This document shows positions 34,681 to 43,924 of a stretch of 64,000 bases of DNA, in pieces (the stretch's first letter is position 1; the number at the start of each line of letters is the position of its first letter). The DNA is from Variovorax brevis (lineage in GTDB: Bacteria; Pseudomonadota; Gammaproteobacteria; Burkholderiales; Burkholderiaceae_C). Where the stretch lies: contig NZ_JASZYG010000004.1 of assembly GCF_030317105.1 (NCBI RefSeq), positions 620,001-684,000 on the forward strand, written 5' to 3'. The notes under the pieces are model-generated. The model had not been told where the DNA came from. It saw nothing but the letters and a program-made list of their open reading frames with translations, and made no database searches. Made by a program: the position numbers and the translations under genes.

Positions 34681-36141
34681 CTATCTGAAATCACCCGCCA
34701 CGCGCGGCGCATCGCCGGTGTCGCGGATCCAGCCGCCGCCCAGCGCGCGGTACAGGTCGACCAGGCTTTCCAGCCGGTTCATCTGCACCGACACCAGCGC
34801 CAGCTGGGCGTTGTAAAGGTCCGTCTGCGCGGTGAGCACATCGAGGTAGCCGTCCACGCCGCTTGCGTAGCGCGCCTGCGAGATCCGCAGCCGCCGGTTC
34901 TCTTCGTCGGTGAGGCGCCGCGCCGCGGTGAGCTGATCCCCGTAGGTGCTGCGCGCGGACAGGCCGTCGGCCACCTCGCGGAACGCCGTCTGTATCGCCT
35001 TCTCGTACTGCGCGATGCCGATGTCCTTGCGCACTTTCGCGATGTCCAGGTTGGCCTGGTTGATGCCGGCATCGAAGATCGGCAAGGTGAGCGCGGGCAC
35101 GAAGGACCAGGCGCTGGACCCTGCGCCGAACAGCCCGCCCAGCGTCGGGCTCGCCGAGCCGAAGGCGCCGGTCAGCGTGATGCGCGGAAAGAACGCAGCG
35201 CGTGCGGCGCCGATGTTGGCGTTCTCCGAGCGCAGCAGCGCTTCGGCCTGCAGGATGTCCGGGCGGCGCGCCAGCAGGTCGGAGGGCAAGCCCGCCGGCA
35301 CATCGTCGCGAATGGCCTGTTCGCCCAGCCGCACCGGCGGCGGCAGGTCGCCCGGCAGCGGCTCGCCGATCAGCAGCACCAGCGCGTTCTCGGCCTGTGC
35401 ACGCAGTCGCAATTGCGCCGCCTCATTGACGCGGGCCTGTTCGACCAGCGTCTGCGCCTGGCTCAGGTCGAGGTCAGACGCGGTGCCCACGTCGAAGCGG
35501 CGCTGCACGATTGCGAGCGAGCGGGTGACAGCGTCCAGCGTCGCGCGCGTGACGGCCAATTGCTCGTCGTACGCAAGGGTGGCGAGGTACTGGTCTGCCA
35601 CTTGCGACACCAGCAGGATTTCGGCGGCCTGGCGCGCATGCGCGCTGGCCAGGTATTGCTCGAATGCTGCGTTGCCAAGGCTTTGCAGGCGGCCGAAGAA
35701 GTCGATCTCCCACGCCGCGGACAATGCAACCGCCGACGAATGCGCGACCAGCGGCTTTCCCGTCGTTTCCAGGCTGCCGGGCGTGCGCGCGTTCGAGCCC
35801 TGCACGCCGGCCGTGACTTGCGGGAACAAGGCCGCGTGCTGGACGCTGTACTGCGCCCGCACCTGCTCCACGTTCAGCATCGCAACGCGCAGGTCGCGGT
35901 TGTTCTGCAGCGCGATTTCCACCAGGCGCTGCAGGCGCGCATCGGCGAGGAAGTCGCGCCAGCCGATGTCCGCGGCAGCCGCCTGCCCTGCCGCGTCGCT
36001 GGCCGGCTTTCCCTGGCCTTCGCCCTGGGGATAGGTCGCGGCGACGGGCGCGGCGGGCCGCTGGTACAGCGGCTCCAGCGAACAGCCGGCCGTGGCAACG
36101 GCGGCAAGCATCGCGAGGGTGCAAAGCTTCAGGGTGCGCAT
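34681..36141 (-). CDS. RND efflux outer-membrane factor (NodT/OprM-type lipoprotein)
   Basis: 486 residues, typical of OprM. The lipoprotein signal ends AATAGC. Two repeated outer-membrane-efflux domains follow (about 60-260 and 270-465) with the landmarks WEIDFFGRL, GTASDLDLSQAQ, LLARRPDI and SGVDGYLDVLTAQ. It forms the trimeric duct through the outer membrane for the pump encoded just upstream in the operon. Only one base separates the pump stop from its ATG, with AAGGAG 7 nt before, so translation is coupled. It is the last gene of the operon; 136 bases separate it from the PhoX-type gene on the same strand. Confidence 0.93.
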   Translation of the reverse strand: MRTLKLCTLAMLAAVATAGCSLEPLYQRPAAPVAATYPQGEGQGKPASDAAGQAAAADIGWRDFLADARLQRLVEIALQNNRDLRVAMLNVEQVRAQYSVQHAALFPQVTAGVQGSNARTPGSLETTGKPLVAHSSAVALSAAWEIDFFGRLQSLGNAAFEQYLASAHARQAAEILLVSQVADQYLATLAYDEQLAVTRATLDAVTRSLAIVQRRFDVGTASDLDLSQAQTLVEQARVNEAAQLRLRAQAENALVLLIGEPLPGDLPPPVRLGEQAIRDDVPAGLPSDLLARRPDILQAEALLRSENANIGAARAAFFPRITLTGAFGSASPTLGGLFGAGSSAWSFVPALTLPIFDAGINQANLDIAKVRKDIGIAQYEKAIQTAFREVADGLSARSTYGDQLTAARRLTDEENRRLRISQARYASGVDGYLDVLTAQTDLYNAQLALVSVQMNRLESLVDLYRALGGGWIRDTGDAPRVAGDFR

Positions 36142-36142
36142 G

Positions 36143-39100
36143 TCAGGCTCCTTCGGGGGTGGCGATCACGGTGCCCGGCCGTTGCAGTGCAGGCACAGGC
36201 GCAGGCGCATGGACAGGCTTCGTCCGCGCCAGCCGCCCGGCAACCACCACGTAGAACATCGGGATCATGAAGATGGCGAGGAAGGTCGCCGCGCCCATGC
36301 CACCGATGACACAGACGCCGATCGCGTTCTGGCTGGCCGAGCCGGCACCCCTGGCCAGCGCCAGCGGCAGCACGCCGAGCCCGAAGGCCAGCGAGGTCAT
36401 GACGATCGGCCGCAGCCGCATGTGCGCCGCCTCGACCGCCGCTTCCAGTGCGCTGCGTCCGCTGGCCTGCAGGTCGCGGGCGAACTCCACGATCAGGATC
36501 GCGTTCTTCGCCGACAGCCCGATGGTCGTGAGCAGCCCCACCTGGAAGTACACGTCGTTGGACAGGCCGAACAGCGTCGTCAGGCCCAGCGCACCGAGCA
36601 CGCCCAGCGGAATGACCAGCATGACGGACAGCGGAATCGACCAGCTCTCGTACAGCGCGGCCAGGCAGAGGAACACCACCAGGATCGACAGCGCATAGAA
36701 GTACGGCGCCTGCGAGCCCGACTGCTGCTGCTGCAGCGAGACGCCGGTCCACTCGAATCCGATGCCGAGCGGCATCTGCTTCATCAGGCGCTCCATCGCG
36801 GCGATGGCCTGGCCGGTGCTGCGGCCCGGCGCGGCCTGCCCCTGGATCTCCACGGCCGGCACGCCGTTGTAGCGCTGCAGTTGCGGCGGGCCGTAGGTCC
36901 ACGTGCCTGTCGCGAAGGAAGAGAACGGCGTCATGCCGCCTTGCGCGTTGCGCACGTAGAGCCGGTCCAGGTCCTCGGGATTCATGCGGAAGGGCGCGTC
37001 GGCCTGCACATACACCTTCTTGATGCGGCCGTCGGTGTCCAGGAAGTTGTTGACGTACTTCGAGCCCCAGGCGGTCGAGAAGGCCTGGTCGGCGTCGGTG
37101 ATGGCGACGCCCAGGGCGCTGGCCTTCTCGCGGTCCACGTCGACCTTGAAGGTCGGGTTGTCGGCCAGTCCGTTGGGCCGCACCAGCGCGAGGTCGGGGT
37201 CGTGCCTTGCGAGGTCCAGCAGCTTGTCGAGCGCCTGCATCAGCTTCTCGTGGCCGACGCCGCCGCGGTCCTGCAGCTCGAAGTCGAAGCCGGCGGCCGT
37301 GCCCAGTCCCTGGATCGCCGGCGGCGTGATCGGGATGATGACCGCGTCCTTGTAAGTCGCGAAGTGTTTGGCCAGCCGCGCGGTCAGCGCTTCGGCGTTT
37401 TGCGCCGGCTTTGTTCGCTGGTGCCAGTCCTTCAGCTGCACGTACAGCAGCCCCTGGCTCTGGCCGCGGCCGGCAAAGTTGAACCCGTTCACGAGAAAGC
37501 TGGCCTCGACAGTGTCGGCCTCATCCTTCGCAAGGTAGTCGGAGATGGTCTCGAGCACGCCGCCCGTGCGCTCCATCGTCGCACCGGGCGGCGTCTGCAC
37601 CTGGATGTAGAGGAAGCCCTGGTCCTCTGTCGGCAGGAAGGACGTTGGCAGGTGCACGAACATCCATCCCACCGCCGCGATGATCGCGGCGTAGATGGCG
37701 AACCAGCGCCCGGCGCGCCCGATCACATGGCGCACGCCGCGCAGGTAGCCATCGCGCGAACGGTCGAAACTGCGGTTGAACCAGCCGAAGAAACCCGTCT
37801 GCTGCGCGCCCGGGTCATGGGCCGGCTTCAGGATCATGGCGCACAGCGCCGGCGTGAGCGTGAGCGCCACGAACACCGACAGCAGCATCGCCGAGACGAT
37901 GGTGAGCGAGAACTGCCGGTAGATCGCACCCACCGTGCCGCCCGAGAACGCCACCGGCACGAACACCGCGCACAGCACCATCGCCACGCCGATGAGCGCG
38001 CCGGAGATCTGGCCCATCGCCTTGCGCGTGGCGTCGGGCGCCGACAGGCCCTCTTCCTGCATGACGCGCTCGACGTTCTCCACCACGACGATCGCGTCGT
38101 CCACCAGCAGGCCGACGGCCAGCACCAGGCCGAACATGGAGAGCGTGTTGACCGTGAAGCCCAGCGCCGCCATCACGCCGAAGGTGCCGAGCAGCACCAC
38201 CGGCACCGCGATGGTGGGAATGATGGTGGCGCGGATGTTCTGCAAAAAGAGCAGCATCACGAGGAACACCAGCGCGATGCCTTCGAAGAGCGTCTTCACC
38301 ACTTCCTTGATCGACTCGCGGATGAAGGGCGTCGAGTCGTTCGGGTAGACGACTTTCAAGCCTGGCGGGAAATACTTCGACAGTTCCTCGATGCGCCCGC
38401 GCACCGCCGTGGCCGTCTGCAACGCATTCGCGCCGGTGGCCAGTTGCACGGCGATGCCTGCGGCCGGCTTGCCGTTGTAGCGCGTGTCGACGGCAAAATT
38501 CTCGGCACCCAGTTCGATGCGCGAGACGTCGCGCAGGCGCACCTGCGAGCCGTCCGGCAGCACCTTCAGCAGGATCGCGCCGAAGTCCTGCGGCGTGCGC
38601 AGCAGCGTCGCGGCGGTGATGGTCGCGGTCAGCTGCTGGTTGCCGACGGCCGGCGCGCCGCCGAGCTGGCCGGCCGAGACCTGCACGTTCTGGTTGGTCA
38701 CCGCCGTGGTCACGTCGACCGGCGTGAGCGCGTAGCTGTAGAGCTTGCGCGTGTCCAGCCAGATGCGAATGGCGTACTGCGTGCCGAACACGTTGAGGTT
38801 GCCCACGCCATCGATCCGGCTGACCGGATCCTGCACATGCGAGACGACATAGTTGGCGATGTCGAACTTGTTCATGCTGCCGTCCGTCGACACGAAGCCC
38901 GCCACGAGCAGCGACGCGCTGCTGGACTTGGTGATGCGCACGCCCGTCTGCTGCACCGGCGCGGGCAGCAGCGGCGTGGCGAGCTGCAGCTTGTTCTGCA
39001 CCTGCACCTCGGCGATGTCCGGATTGGTGCCGGGCGCGAAGGTCAGCGTGGTGGTCGACTGGCCGGTGTCGTCGCTGGACGAGGACAGGTACAGCAAGTG

Positions 39101-39319
39101 GTCGAGCCCGCTCATCGATTGCTCGATCACCTGCACCACCGTGTCCTGCACGGTCGTCGCCGAGGCGCCGGGATAGCTCGTGGTGATCTGCACCGTGGGC
39201 GGCGCAATCTGCGGATACTGCTCGACCGGCAGCGTGAAGATCGACAGGGACCCCGCCAGCATGACGAGGATGGCGAGCACGATCGCGAAGATCGGCCGCT
39301 GGATGAAGAACCTGGCCAT
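36143..39319 (-). CDS. RND (HAE1, AcrB/MexB-type) multidrug efflux pump
   Basis: 1,058 residues, 12 membrane helices with two large periplasmic loops, the normal AcrB size. The proton-relay residues are present: the D-D pair in GLLVDDAIVVVENVERV (helix 4) and the lysine in LSAKNAILIVEFA (helix 10). The N-terminus MARFFIQRPIFA is typical. ATG 39319 is chosen because the longer upstream frame runs into the adaptor gene and GAGG lies about 8 nt before the ATG. It works with the adaptor and outer-membrane factor of the same operon to expel drugs, dyes or solvents. The substrate range cannot be read from sequence. Confidence 0.95.
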   Translation of the reverse strand: MARFFIQRPIFAIVLAILVMLAGSLSIFTLPVEQYPQIAPPTVQITTSYPGASATTVQDTVVQVIEQSMSGLDHLLYLSSSSDDTGQSTTTLTFAPGTNPDIAEVQVQNKLQLATPLLPAPVQQTGVRITKSSSASLLVAGFVSTDGSMNKFDIANYVVSHVQDPVSRIDGVGNLNVFGTQYAIRIWLDTRKLYSYALTPVDVTTAVTNQNVQVSAGQLGGAPAVGNQQLTATITAATLLRTPQDFGAILLKVLPDGSQVRLRDVSRIELGAENFAVDTRYNGKPAAGIAVQLATGANALQTATAVRGRIEELSKYFPPGLKVVYPNDSTPFIRESIKEVVKTLFEGIALVFLVMLLFLQNIRATIIPTIAVPVVLLGTFGVMAALGFTVNTLSMFGLVLAVGLLVDDAIVVVENVERVMQEEGLSAPDATRKAMGQISGALIGVAMVLCAVFVPVAFSGGTVGAIYRQFSLTIVSAMLLSVFVALTLTPALCAMILKPAHDPGAQQTGFFGWFNRSFDRSRDGYLRGVRHVIGRAGRWFAIYAAIIAAVGWMFVHLPTSFLPTEDQGFLYIQVQTPPGATMERTGGVLETISDYLAKDEADTVEASFLVNGFNFAGRGQSQGLLYVQLKDWHQRTKPAQNAEALTARLAKHFATYKDAVIIPITPPAIQGLGTAAGFDFELQDRGGVGHEKLMQALDKLLDLARHDPDLALVRPNGLADNPTFKVDVDREKASALGVAITDADQAFSTAWGSKYVNNFLDTDGRIKKVYVQADAPFRMNPEDLDRLYVRNAQGGMTPFSSFATGTWTYGPPQLQRYNGVPAVEIQGQAAPGRSTGQAIAAMERLMKQMPLGIGFEWTGVSLQQQQSGSQAPYFYALSILVVFLCLAALYESWSIPLSVMLVIPLGVLGALGLTTLFGLSNDVYFQVGLLTTIGLSAKNAILIVEFARDLQASGRSALEAAVEAAHMRLRPIVMTSLAFGLGVLPLALARGAGSASQNAIGVCVIGGMGAATFLAIFMIPMFYVVVAGRLARTKPVHAPAPVPALQRPGTVIATPEGA

Positions 39320-39333
39320 GGCGCGACCTCTTT

Positions 39334-40566
39334 CTAGTGGGCCGCGGAGGCGACGACGGGACGATCGGCCGGGGCGTTTCCGCCGGCCGCGACAGGCGCA
39401 AGCGGCACCGCAGGCGTGCCCGCCGGGGCGGTCTCCACCGGCCGCACCTGCGCACCGGCCTTCACCTTCTGCAGGCCAGCCACGATGACCTTCTCGCCAT
39501 CGGCGAGGCCGCCGTCGACCACCCACTTGTCACCGATGGTGCGCGTGGCCTGCACGGTGCGCAGCGCCACCTTGTCGTCCGGGCCAACGACCAGCACCGT
39601 GGCCTGGCCCTTCGGATCGTGGGTCACGCCAACCTGCGGCACCAGCAGCGCGCCATCGTCCACGCCCTGGTCGATGCTGGCGCGCACGAACATGCCCGGC
39701 AGCAGCACATGCGCCGGATTCGGAAACACCGCGCGCACCGTCACCGAGCCCGTGCCCGCGTCGACCGTGATGTCGCTGAACTCGAGCTTGCCGGGCAGCG
39801 GATACTTCGTGCCGTCCTCCAGCGTGAGCTGCACCTTCGCCGCTTCGGCGCCATCCAGCTTGAGCTTGCCGGACGCGAGGTCGCGGCGCCATTGCAGGCC
39901 TGCCAGGCTGGAGCGGTTCAGGTCGACGTAGATCGGGTCCAGCTGCTGCACGGTGGACAGCAGCGTCGCCGTGCTGCCCTGCACATAGGCGCCCTGCGTG
40001 ACCTGCGAGATGCCGACACGGCCGCTGATCGGCGAGACCACGTCGGTGTAGGCCAGGTTGATGCGCGCGGTCTCGACGGCCGCCTTGCCGGCGGCAACCG
40101 CCGCCTGCGCCTCGCCCTGCGCGGCGACCGCGTTGTCCAGGTCCTGCCTGCTCACTGCATTCGACTCGATGAGCTGCTTGTAGCGCTGTGCCAGCGCGTT
40201 GGCCGACACCAGCCTGGCCTGCGCGGTCTGCAGCGTGGCCAGCGCGCTGTCGAGTGCGGCGCGGTAGGGGGCCGGATCGATGCGGTACAGCGACTGGTTC
40301 GCCTTCACGTCCGAGCCTTCCTCGAATTCGCGCTTCAGCACGATGCCGTCGACCCGCGCGCGAACCTGCGCCACGAGGTACGCCGACGTGCGGCCCGGCA
40401 ACTCGGTGCTCACCGGAACGGCTTGCCGGTGCACGGCAAGCACTTCGACTTCGGGCACCTGCGCGACAGGCGGCGCATGGGGTTTCGAGTCTCCGCATCC
40501 CGCCAGCAGGAGGACGCAGAGGGCGGCGCTGCCACGGCAGCGCGCGAGTGCTTCGAACGGGTACAT
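39334..40566 (-). CDS. RND efflux periplasmic adaptor (membrane fusion lipoprotein, AcrA/MexA-type)
   Basis: 410 residues. The lipoprotein signal ends LLLAGC. Then come the lipoyl half-motif ARVDGIVLKREFEEGSDV, a coiled-coil hairpin (about 95-165, Ala/Gln-rich), the second lipoyl half SPISGRVGIS and beta-barrel and membrane-proximal domains. The C-terminal tail is Ala/Pro-rich. ATG 40566 has AGGAG 8 nt upstream. It is the first gene of the pump operon and ends 14 bases before the pump. No TetR or MarR gene is next to the operon, which is unusual for such pumps; the neighbour across the divergent gap is a small hypothetical gene. Confidence 0.93.
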   Translation of the reverse strand: MYPFEALARCRGSAALCVLLLAGCGDSKPHAPPVAQVPEVEVLAVHRQAVPVSTELPGRTSAYLVAQVRARVDGIVLKREFEEGSDVKANQSLYRIDPAPYRAALDSALATLQTAQARLVSANALAQRYKQLIESNAVSRQDLDNAVAAQGEAQAAVAAGKAAVETARINLAYTDVVSPISGRVGISQVTQGAYVQGSTATLLSTVQQLDPIYVDLNRSSLAGLQWRRDLASGKLKLDGAEAAKVQLTLEDGTKYPLPGKLEFSDITVDAGTGSVTVRAVFPNPAHVLLPGMFVRASIDQGVDDGALLVPQVGVTHDPKGQATVLVVGPDDKVALRTVQATRTIGDKWVVDGGLADGEKVIVAGLQKVKAGAQVRPVETAPAGTPAVPLAPVAAGGNAPADRPVVASAAH

Positions 40567-40722
40567 GGAACGAACTCCTGTCAGTGGCCCGCAAGCCGTT
40601 CTGGCTGCGACTTTCGGTGGATGCACCGCGACGGTGCAAAAATTTGGGTATCGGCCTCTAAAAATTCGCATTCGCACCCGCCGGATGGTGCAGTGCAGCA
40701 AATAAAGGCCTACGATGGCCGC

Positions 40723-40980
40723 ATGTCCCTCGTCCTGTTTGCCGCCAATGCGCTGGTCGGAAGCTATCTGAACGGCCGTCAGTTGCCCGACGCGCTTCTC
40801 TCCACGGTCGTACGCGCTGTCGAGGTCCGGTTGATCGATGGCAAGACCCCGGTGCTGGACGAATCACTGCGCAAGCTGATCGACAGCGAGTTGGACGACC
40901 CGACACCCGTTGCCAGCCAGTCGCAAGGCCATCTGCCCGACCCGCAACGAAAAGACGCCACGCAATCTCCGCCAGGATGA
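40723..40980 (+). CDS. Small hypothetical protein (85 residues)
   Basis: Divergent from the efflux operon. The frame has strong G/C bias at the third codon position, unlike a shadow frame. The N-terminal half (MSLVLFAANALVGSYLNGRQ) is mildly hydrophobic, the middle forms an amphipathic helix pattern (VVRAVEVRLIDGKTPVLDES) and the tail is polar and Pro/Gln-rich. No signal peptide or known motif is recognised. The ribosome-binding site is weak. It occupies the place where a pump regulator is often found but has no DNA-binding motif I can see. Confidence 0.45.
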   Translation: MSLVLFAANALVGSYLNGRQLPDALLSTVVRAVEVRLIDGKTPVLDESLRKLIDSELDDPTPVASQSQGHLPDPQRKDATQSPPG

Positions 40981-41067
40981 CGCAGCGCCGGCACGTGCAC
41001 GGCGACCGGCCCCGCTTCCCGCGGGCCGATAGCCTGCACGTCCTGCCTCGCTGCAATGGCGAGGAAA

Positions 41068-41529
41068 TCAGCGACTTGCCACTGCGTTGTTGCCGCTGCG
41101 GGTTGCTTGATGCCGGGCCAGGTAGAAAGAACCGCTGTCCTCGCCGTCCAGCGCGTTGAGCGAACCGTCTGCTTCCGCTTGCTTGACCTCCGCCTTGACT
41201 TCGGAACGCGGCTCGGTGGAGTGGAATTGCTCCGTCAGGTAGGTTGAGCCACTGTCTTCACCCGTTTGCACGTCGAGCGTGCCGTTGGCTTCCGCTGCGG
41301 CCAGCTCGGCCTTGACTTCCGAACGCGGCTCGGTGGAATGGAACTGCTTGGACAGGTAGAACGAACCGCTGTCGGCGTTGTTCAGCGCGTTGAGCGAGCC
41401 ATCGGCCTGGGCCTGCGCCAACTGGGCCTTCACCTCGGCGCGGGTCAGTCCCTGCGCAGAAGCCATTTGGGCACCGGAGAGCGCCGCGCCAACGGCGAGA
41501 ACGGCGAGCGTCAGATTGAGTTTCTTCAT
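41068..41529 (-). CDS. DUF4148 exported protein with three 39-residue repeats
   Basis: 153 residues. A clean signal peptide (MKKLNLTLAVLAVGAALSGA, ending ASAQ) is preceded by AAGGA, which fixes the start at 41529. The mature part is two full copies and one partial copy of a 39-residue unit (xRxEVKAELxxAxADGSL...DSGSxYL...HSTEP), spaced 117 bases apart in the DNA. DUF4148 proteins are abundant in Burkholderiales, usually with one unit, and are of unknown function; the acidic, helix-forming character suggests a small periplasmic protein. Confidence 0.85.
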   Translation of the reverse strand: MKKLNLTLAVLAVGAALSGAQMASAQGLTRAEVKAQLAQAQADGSLNALNNADSGSFYLSKQFHSTEPRSEVKAELAAAEANGTLDVQTGEDSGSTYLTEQFHSTEPRSEVKAEVKQAEADGSLNALDGEDSGSFYLARHQATRSGNNAVASR

Positions 41530-41860
41530 GATGATTTCCTTTGCGCGCATCTGCAATTCAAGGAGGGGGCCGCACCGGCAGACACGCATCCAGTGATTCC
41601 CCGGACCAACGCACCGCGCTTGTCCTGGCTCTACTGTCGGGAGCGCCCGTTGCGCGTTGATTTCGGGTGGCGCCGCCGCGATTGCAAACGAAACACGGCA
41701 GGAAACGGCGCCGTCAGGCGAGCCGGCCGTGGCGCCCGGCGCATTGCAGATGAAACCGCGGTTGCTACGCCGGTAACCGCGAAAGGCGCCAGGAAATCAG
41801 CATGCAACGGCCGACGTACATCGTGGGGGCGTTCCTCAACGCAACCCGGGAGAACGCTCC
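41530..41860. other. Intergenic stretch of 331 bases without a supported gene
   Basis: Divergent spacer between the DUF4148 gene and the haloperoxidase-like gene. It contains a 7-bp hairpin, CGCGGTT (41757-41763) with AACCGCG (41775-41781), and no frame with convincing codon use. Both promoters presumably lie here; I cannot place them. Confidence 0.5.
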
Positions 41861-42853
41861 ATGAATGACCCGAAACCGACAGGCTTCCCGACGTCCCGGC
41901 GCCGGTTCATCGCGGGTGGCGCGGGGATCGCCCTGGCAGCCGGGATTCCGGCCGCCGCCCTGATGTCGGTCGCACCGCCTGCCGGTGCTGCCGATCTTTC
42001 TTCTTCACCAGCACGCAAAGGAAAGACGATGAGCACCATCAAGACCCACGACGGAACAGAGATCTACTACAAGGATTGGGGCAGTGGACAGCCCGTGGTA
42101 TTCAGCCACGGCTGGCCCCTCAGCTCCGACGCATTTGAAGACCAGATGTTTTACCTGGCTTCGCGCGGCTACCGCTGCATTGCGCACGACCGCCGCGGGC
42201 ACGGGCGCTCCAGCCAGCCATGGAACGGCAACGACATGGACACCTACGCGGACGACCTTGCCGCCCTGGTGGAGCACCTGGACCTGAAGAATGCCGTTCA
42301 CGTCGGCCACTCGACGGGCGGCGGCGAAGTCGCGCGCTACATCGGCCGGCACGGAAACAAGCGCGTGGCCAAGGCGGTGCTGATCGGCGCCGTGCCGCCC
42401 CTGATGCTCAAGACGGCCGCGAATCCGGGCGGCTTGCCGATCGACGTCTTCGACCAGATTCGCGCAGGTGTGCTGGCCGATCGCTCCGCCTTCTGGAAGG
42501 ACCTCAGCATGCCCTTCTACGGCTACAACTGGCCCGGCGCCAAGGTGTCGGAAGGCGTGCGCGAATCGTTCTGGCTGCAGGGCATGATGGCTGGCATGCC
42601 CGCATCGTATTTCTGCGTCAAGGCATTCTCGGAGACGGACCTCACCGAAGACCTGAAGCGCATCACCGTTCCCACGCTGATCCTTCACGGTGACGATGAC
42701 CAGATCGTTCCCATCGCCGACTCCGCGATGCTCTCTGTCAAGCTGGTCAAGCACGCAACCCTGAAGGTCTACAAGGGCGCGCCGCACGGCATGTGCACGA
42801 CGCGCAAGGAGGAGGTCAACGCCGATCTGCTCGCGTTCATCCAGGGCGACTGA
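41861..42853 (+). CDS. Non-heme haloperoxidase-like alpha/beta hydrolase with Tat leader
   Basis: 330 residues. Residues about 12-42 are a twin-arginine signal (SRRRFIAGGAG...). From residue 57 on (MSTIKTHDGTEIYYKDWGSG) the protein looks like an ordinary 274-residue cofactor-free haloperoxidase/perhydrolase. The triad candidates are Ser in GHSTGGGE, Asp in HGDDDQIVP and His in GAPHGM. GGGAG lies 8 nt before ATG 41861, but AAAGGAAAG also lies 6 nt before the internal ATG 42029. Two products, one exported and one cytosolic, are therefore possible. Family members hydrolyse esters and can form peracids with peroxide in vitro; the natural substrate is unknown. Monocistronic and convergent to the sugar transporter operon. 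Confidence 0.88.
   Translation: MNDPKPTGFPTSRRRFIAGGAGIALAAGIPAAALMSVAPPAGAADLSSSPARKGKTMSTIKTHDGTEIYYKDWGSGQPVVFSHGWPLSSDAFEDQMFYLASRGYRCIAHDRRGHGRSSQPWNGNDMDTYADDLAALVEHLDLKNAVHVGHSTGGGEVARYIGRHGNKRVAKAVLIGAVPPLMLKTAANPGGLPIDVFDQIRAGVLADRSAFWKDLSMPFYGYNWPGAKVSEGVRESFWLQGMMAGMPASYFCVKAFSETDLTEDLKRITVPTLILHGDDDQIVPIADSAMLSVKLVKHATLKVYKGAPHGMCTTRKEEVNADLLAFIQGD
42017..42025 (+). promoter_or_regulatory. Internal Shine-Dalgarno before a second start codon
   Basis: AAAGGAAAG stands 6 nt before ATG 42029, in frame with the haloperoxidase-like gene. The start would give exactly the length usual for cytosolic members of the family. Confidence 0.6.
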
Positions 42854-42882
42854 AGCACACCAGGCGCGAGGCGATGAAGACA

Positions 42883-43905
42883 CTATCGCCTCGTCGCCCC
42901 CAACCCCTCCATCACCACGCCCAGCGCGGTGACCGCCAGGATCAGCACTCCCCAGATCGCCAGCGTCAGGAAGGGGCTGAAGTTGAGCAGGTTGAAGGCC
43001 GACGAGATGAGCTGCAGCAACACCAGCGCCATCACCAGTCCGCCCACCTTGCCGAAGCCGCCGAAGGGATCGACGCCCCCGAGCACGGCGGCCAGGATGG
43101 TCACCAGCAGGTAGCTCTCGCCGTAGGACGCGTTGGCCGAGTTGAAGCGCGCCATCATCACCAGCGCGGCGACGAAGGCCAGCAGGCTCGACAGCACGTA
43201 CACGCCCAGCAGCACGCGCCGCGTGTCGACGCCCGAATAGCGCGTGGCTTTCTCACTCGATCCGATCATGTAGACCTTGTGGCCGAACGGACTCTTGTTG
43301 AGCAGCACCGCCATCGGCACGCACAGCGCCAGGAAGATCAGCAGCGCCACCGGCACGCCGGCGAGCGTGCCGTTGCCCAGGAAGACGATCGGCTCGGGAA
43401 AGCCGGAGATGACGTTGCCGCGCGTGAGGCCGATCGACAGGCCCTTGCACATCGTCATCGTGCCCAGCGTCGCGAGGATCGGCGACACGCCGAGGTACGC
43501 AATGACGAAGCCGTTGATGAGCCCGACCACCAGCGCCACCGCCACCCCCGCGAGGATCGCGATGACCTGCCAGCCGCCCCACATGAAGCCTTGCGCGCCG
43601 GGCACATGCGTCGTCAGCACCCACGCCATGGCAAGCGCACAAAGATTGGCCGTGGCGATGATCGAAAGATTCAAACCGCCCGACAGCAGCGTGACCATCA
43701 TCGCCAGCGAAAGGATGCCGAGTTCGGGCAACTGGAAGGCCATCGACTGCAGCGAGCCGACACTGAAGAATCGTTCGCCCAGCAAGAGTCCGAACACCGC
43801 CACCAGCGCCACCAGCACCAGCGACAGCATGGGCACGGTGCCGCCGCGCAGGAAGCGCGGCAACTGGAATGCCGGGCGCGATGCGGGAGATGGCGCAGCG
43901 CTCAT
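42883..43905 (-). CDS. CUT2-type sugar ABC transporter permease (second permease)
   Basis: 340 residues with about ten hydrophobic helices of the RbsC/BPD_transp_2 fold. Landmarks are the LLSGGLNLSIIATANLCAL segment and the late GGVDPFGGFGKVGGL segment, which contacts the ATPase. It is the last gene of a minus-strand operon: aldo/keto reductase, binding protein, ATPase, permease, permease. The presence of two different permeases matches the Rha(STPQ) and Lsr types of transporter, in which the channel is a heterodimer. The gap to the first permease is 19 bases. Confidence 0.9.
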   Translation of the reverse strand: MSAAPSPASRPAFQLPRFLRGGTVPMLSLVLVALVAVFGLLLGERFFSVGSLQSMAFQLPELGILSLAMMVTLLSGGLNLSIIATANLCALAMAWVLTTHVPGAQGFMWGGWQVIAILAGVAVALVVGLINGFVIAYLGVSPILATLGTMTMCKGLSIGLTRGNVISGFPEPIVFLGNGTLAGVPVALLIFLALCVPMAVLLNKSPFGHKVYMIGSSEKATRYSGVDTRRVLLGVYVLSSLLAFVAALVMMARFNSANASYGESYLLVTILAAVLGGVDPFGGFGKVGGLVMALVLLQLISSAFNLLNFSPFLTLAIWGVLILAVTALGVVMEGLGATRR

Positions 43906-43924
43906 GTGTGGTGTCGCTCCATCA

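Noticed and set aside
36092..39337. Open plus-strand frame of 1,081 codons opposite the RND pump
   Set aside because: Antisense shadow of the pump; Arg/His/Asp-rich without any family resemblance, while the pump on the other strand is unmistakable.
41266..41868. Open plus-strand frame of 200 codons across the DUF4148 gene and the following spacer
   Set aside because: It is antisense to the DUF4148 repeats, has no start signal, and its codon use in the spacer is not coding-like.
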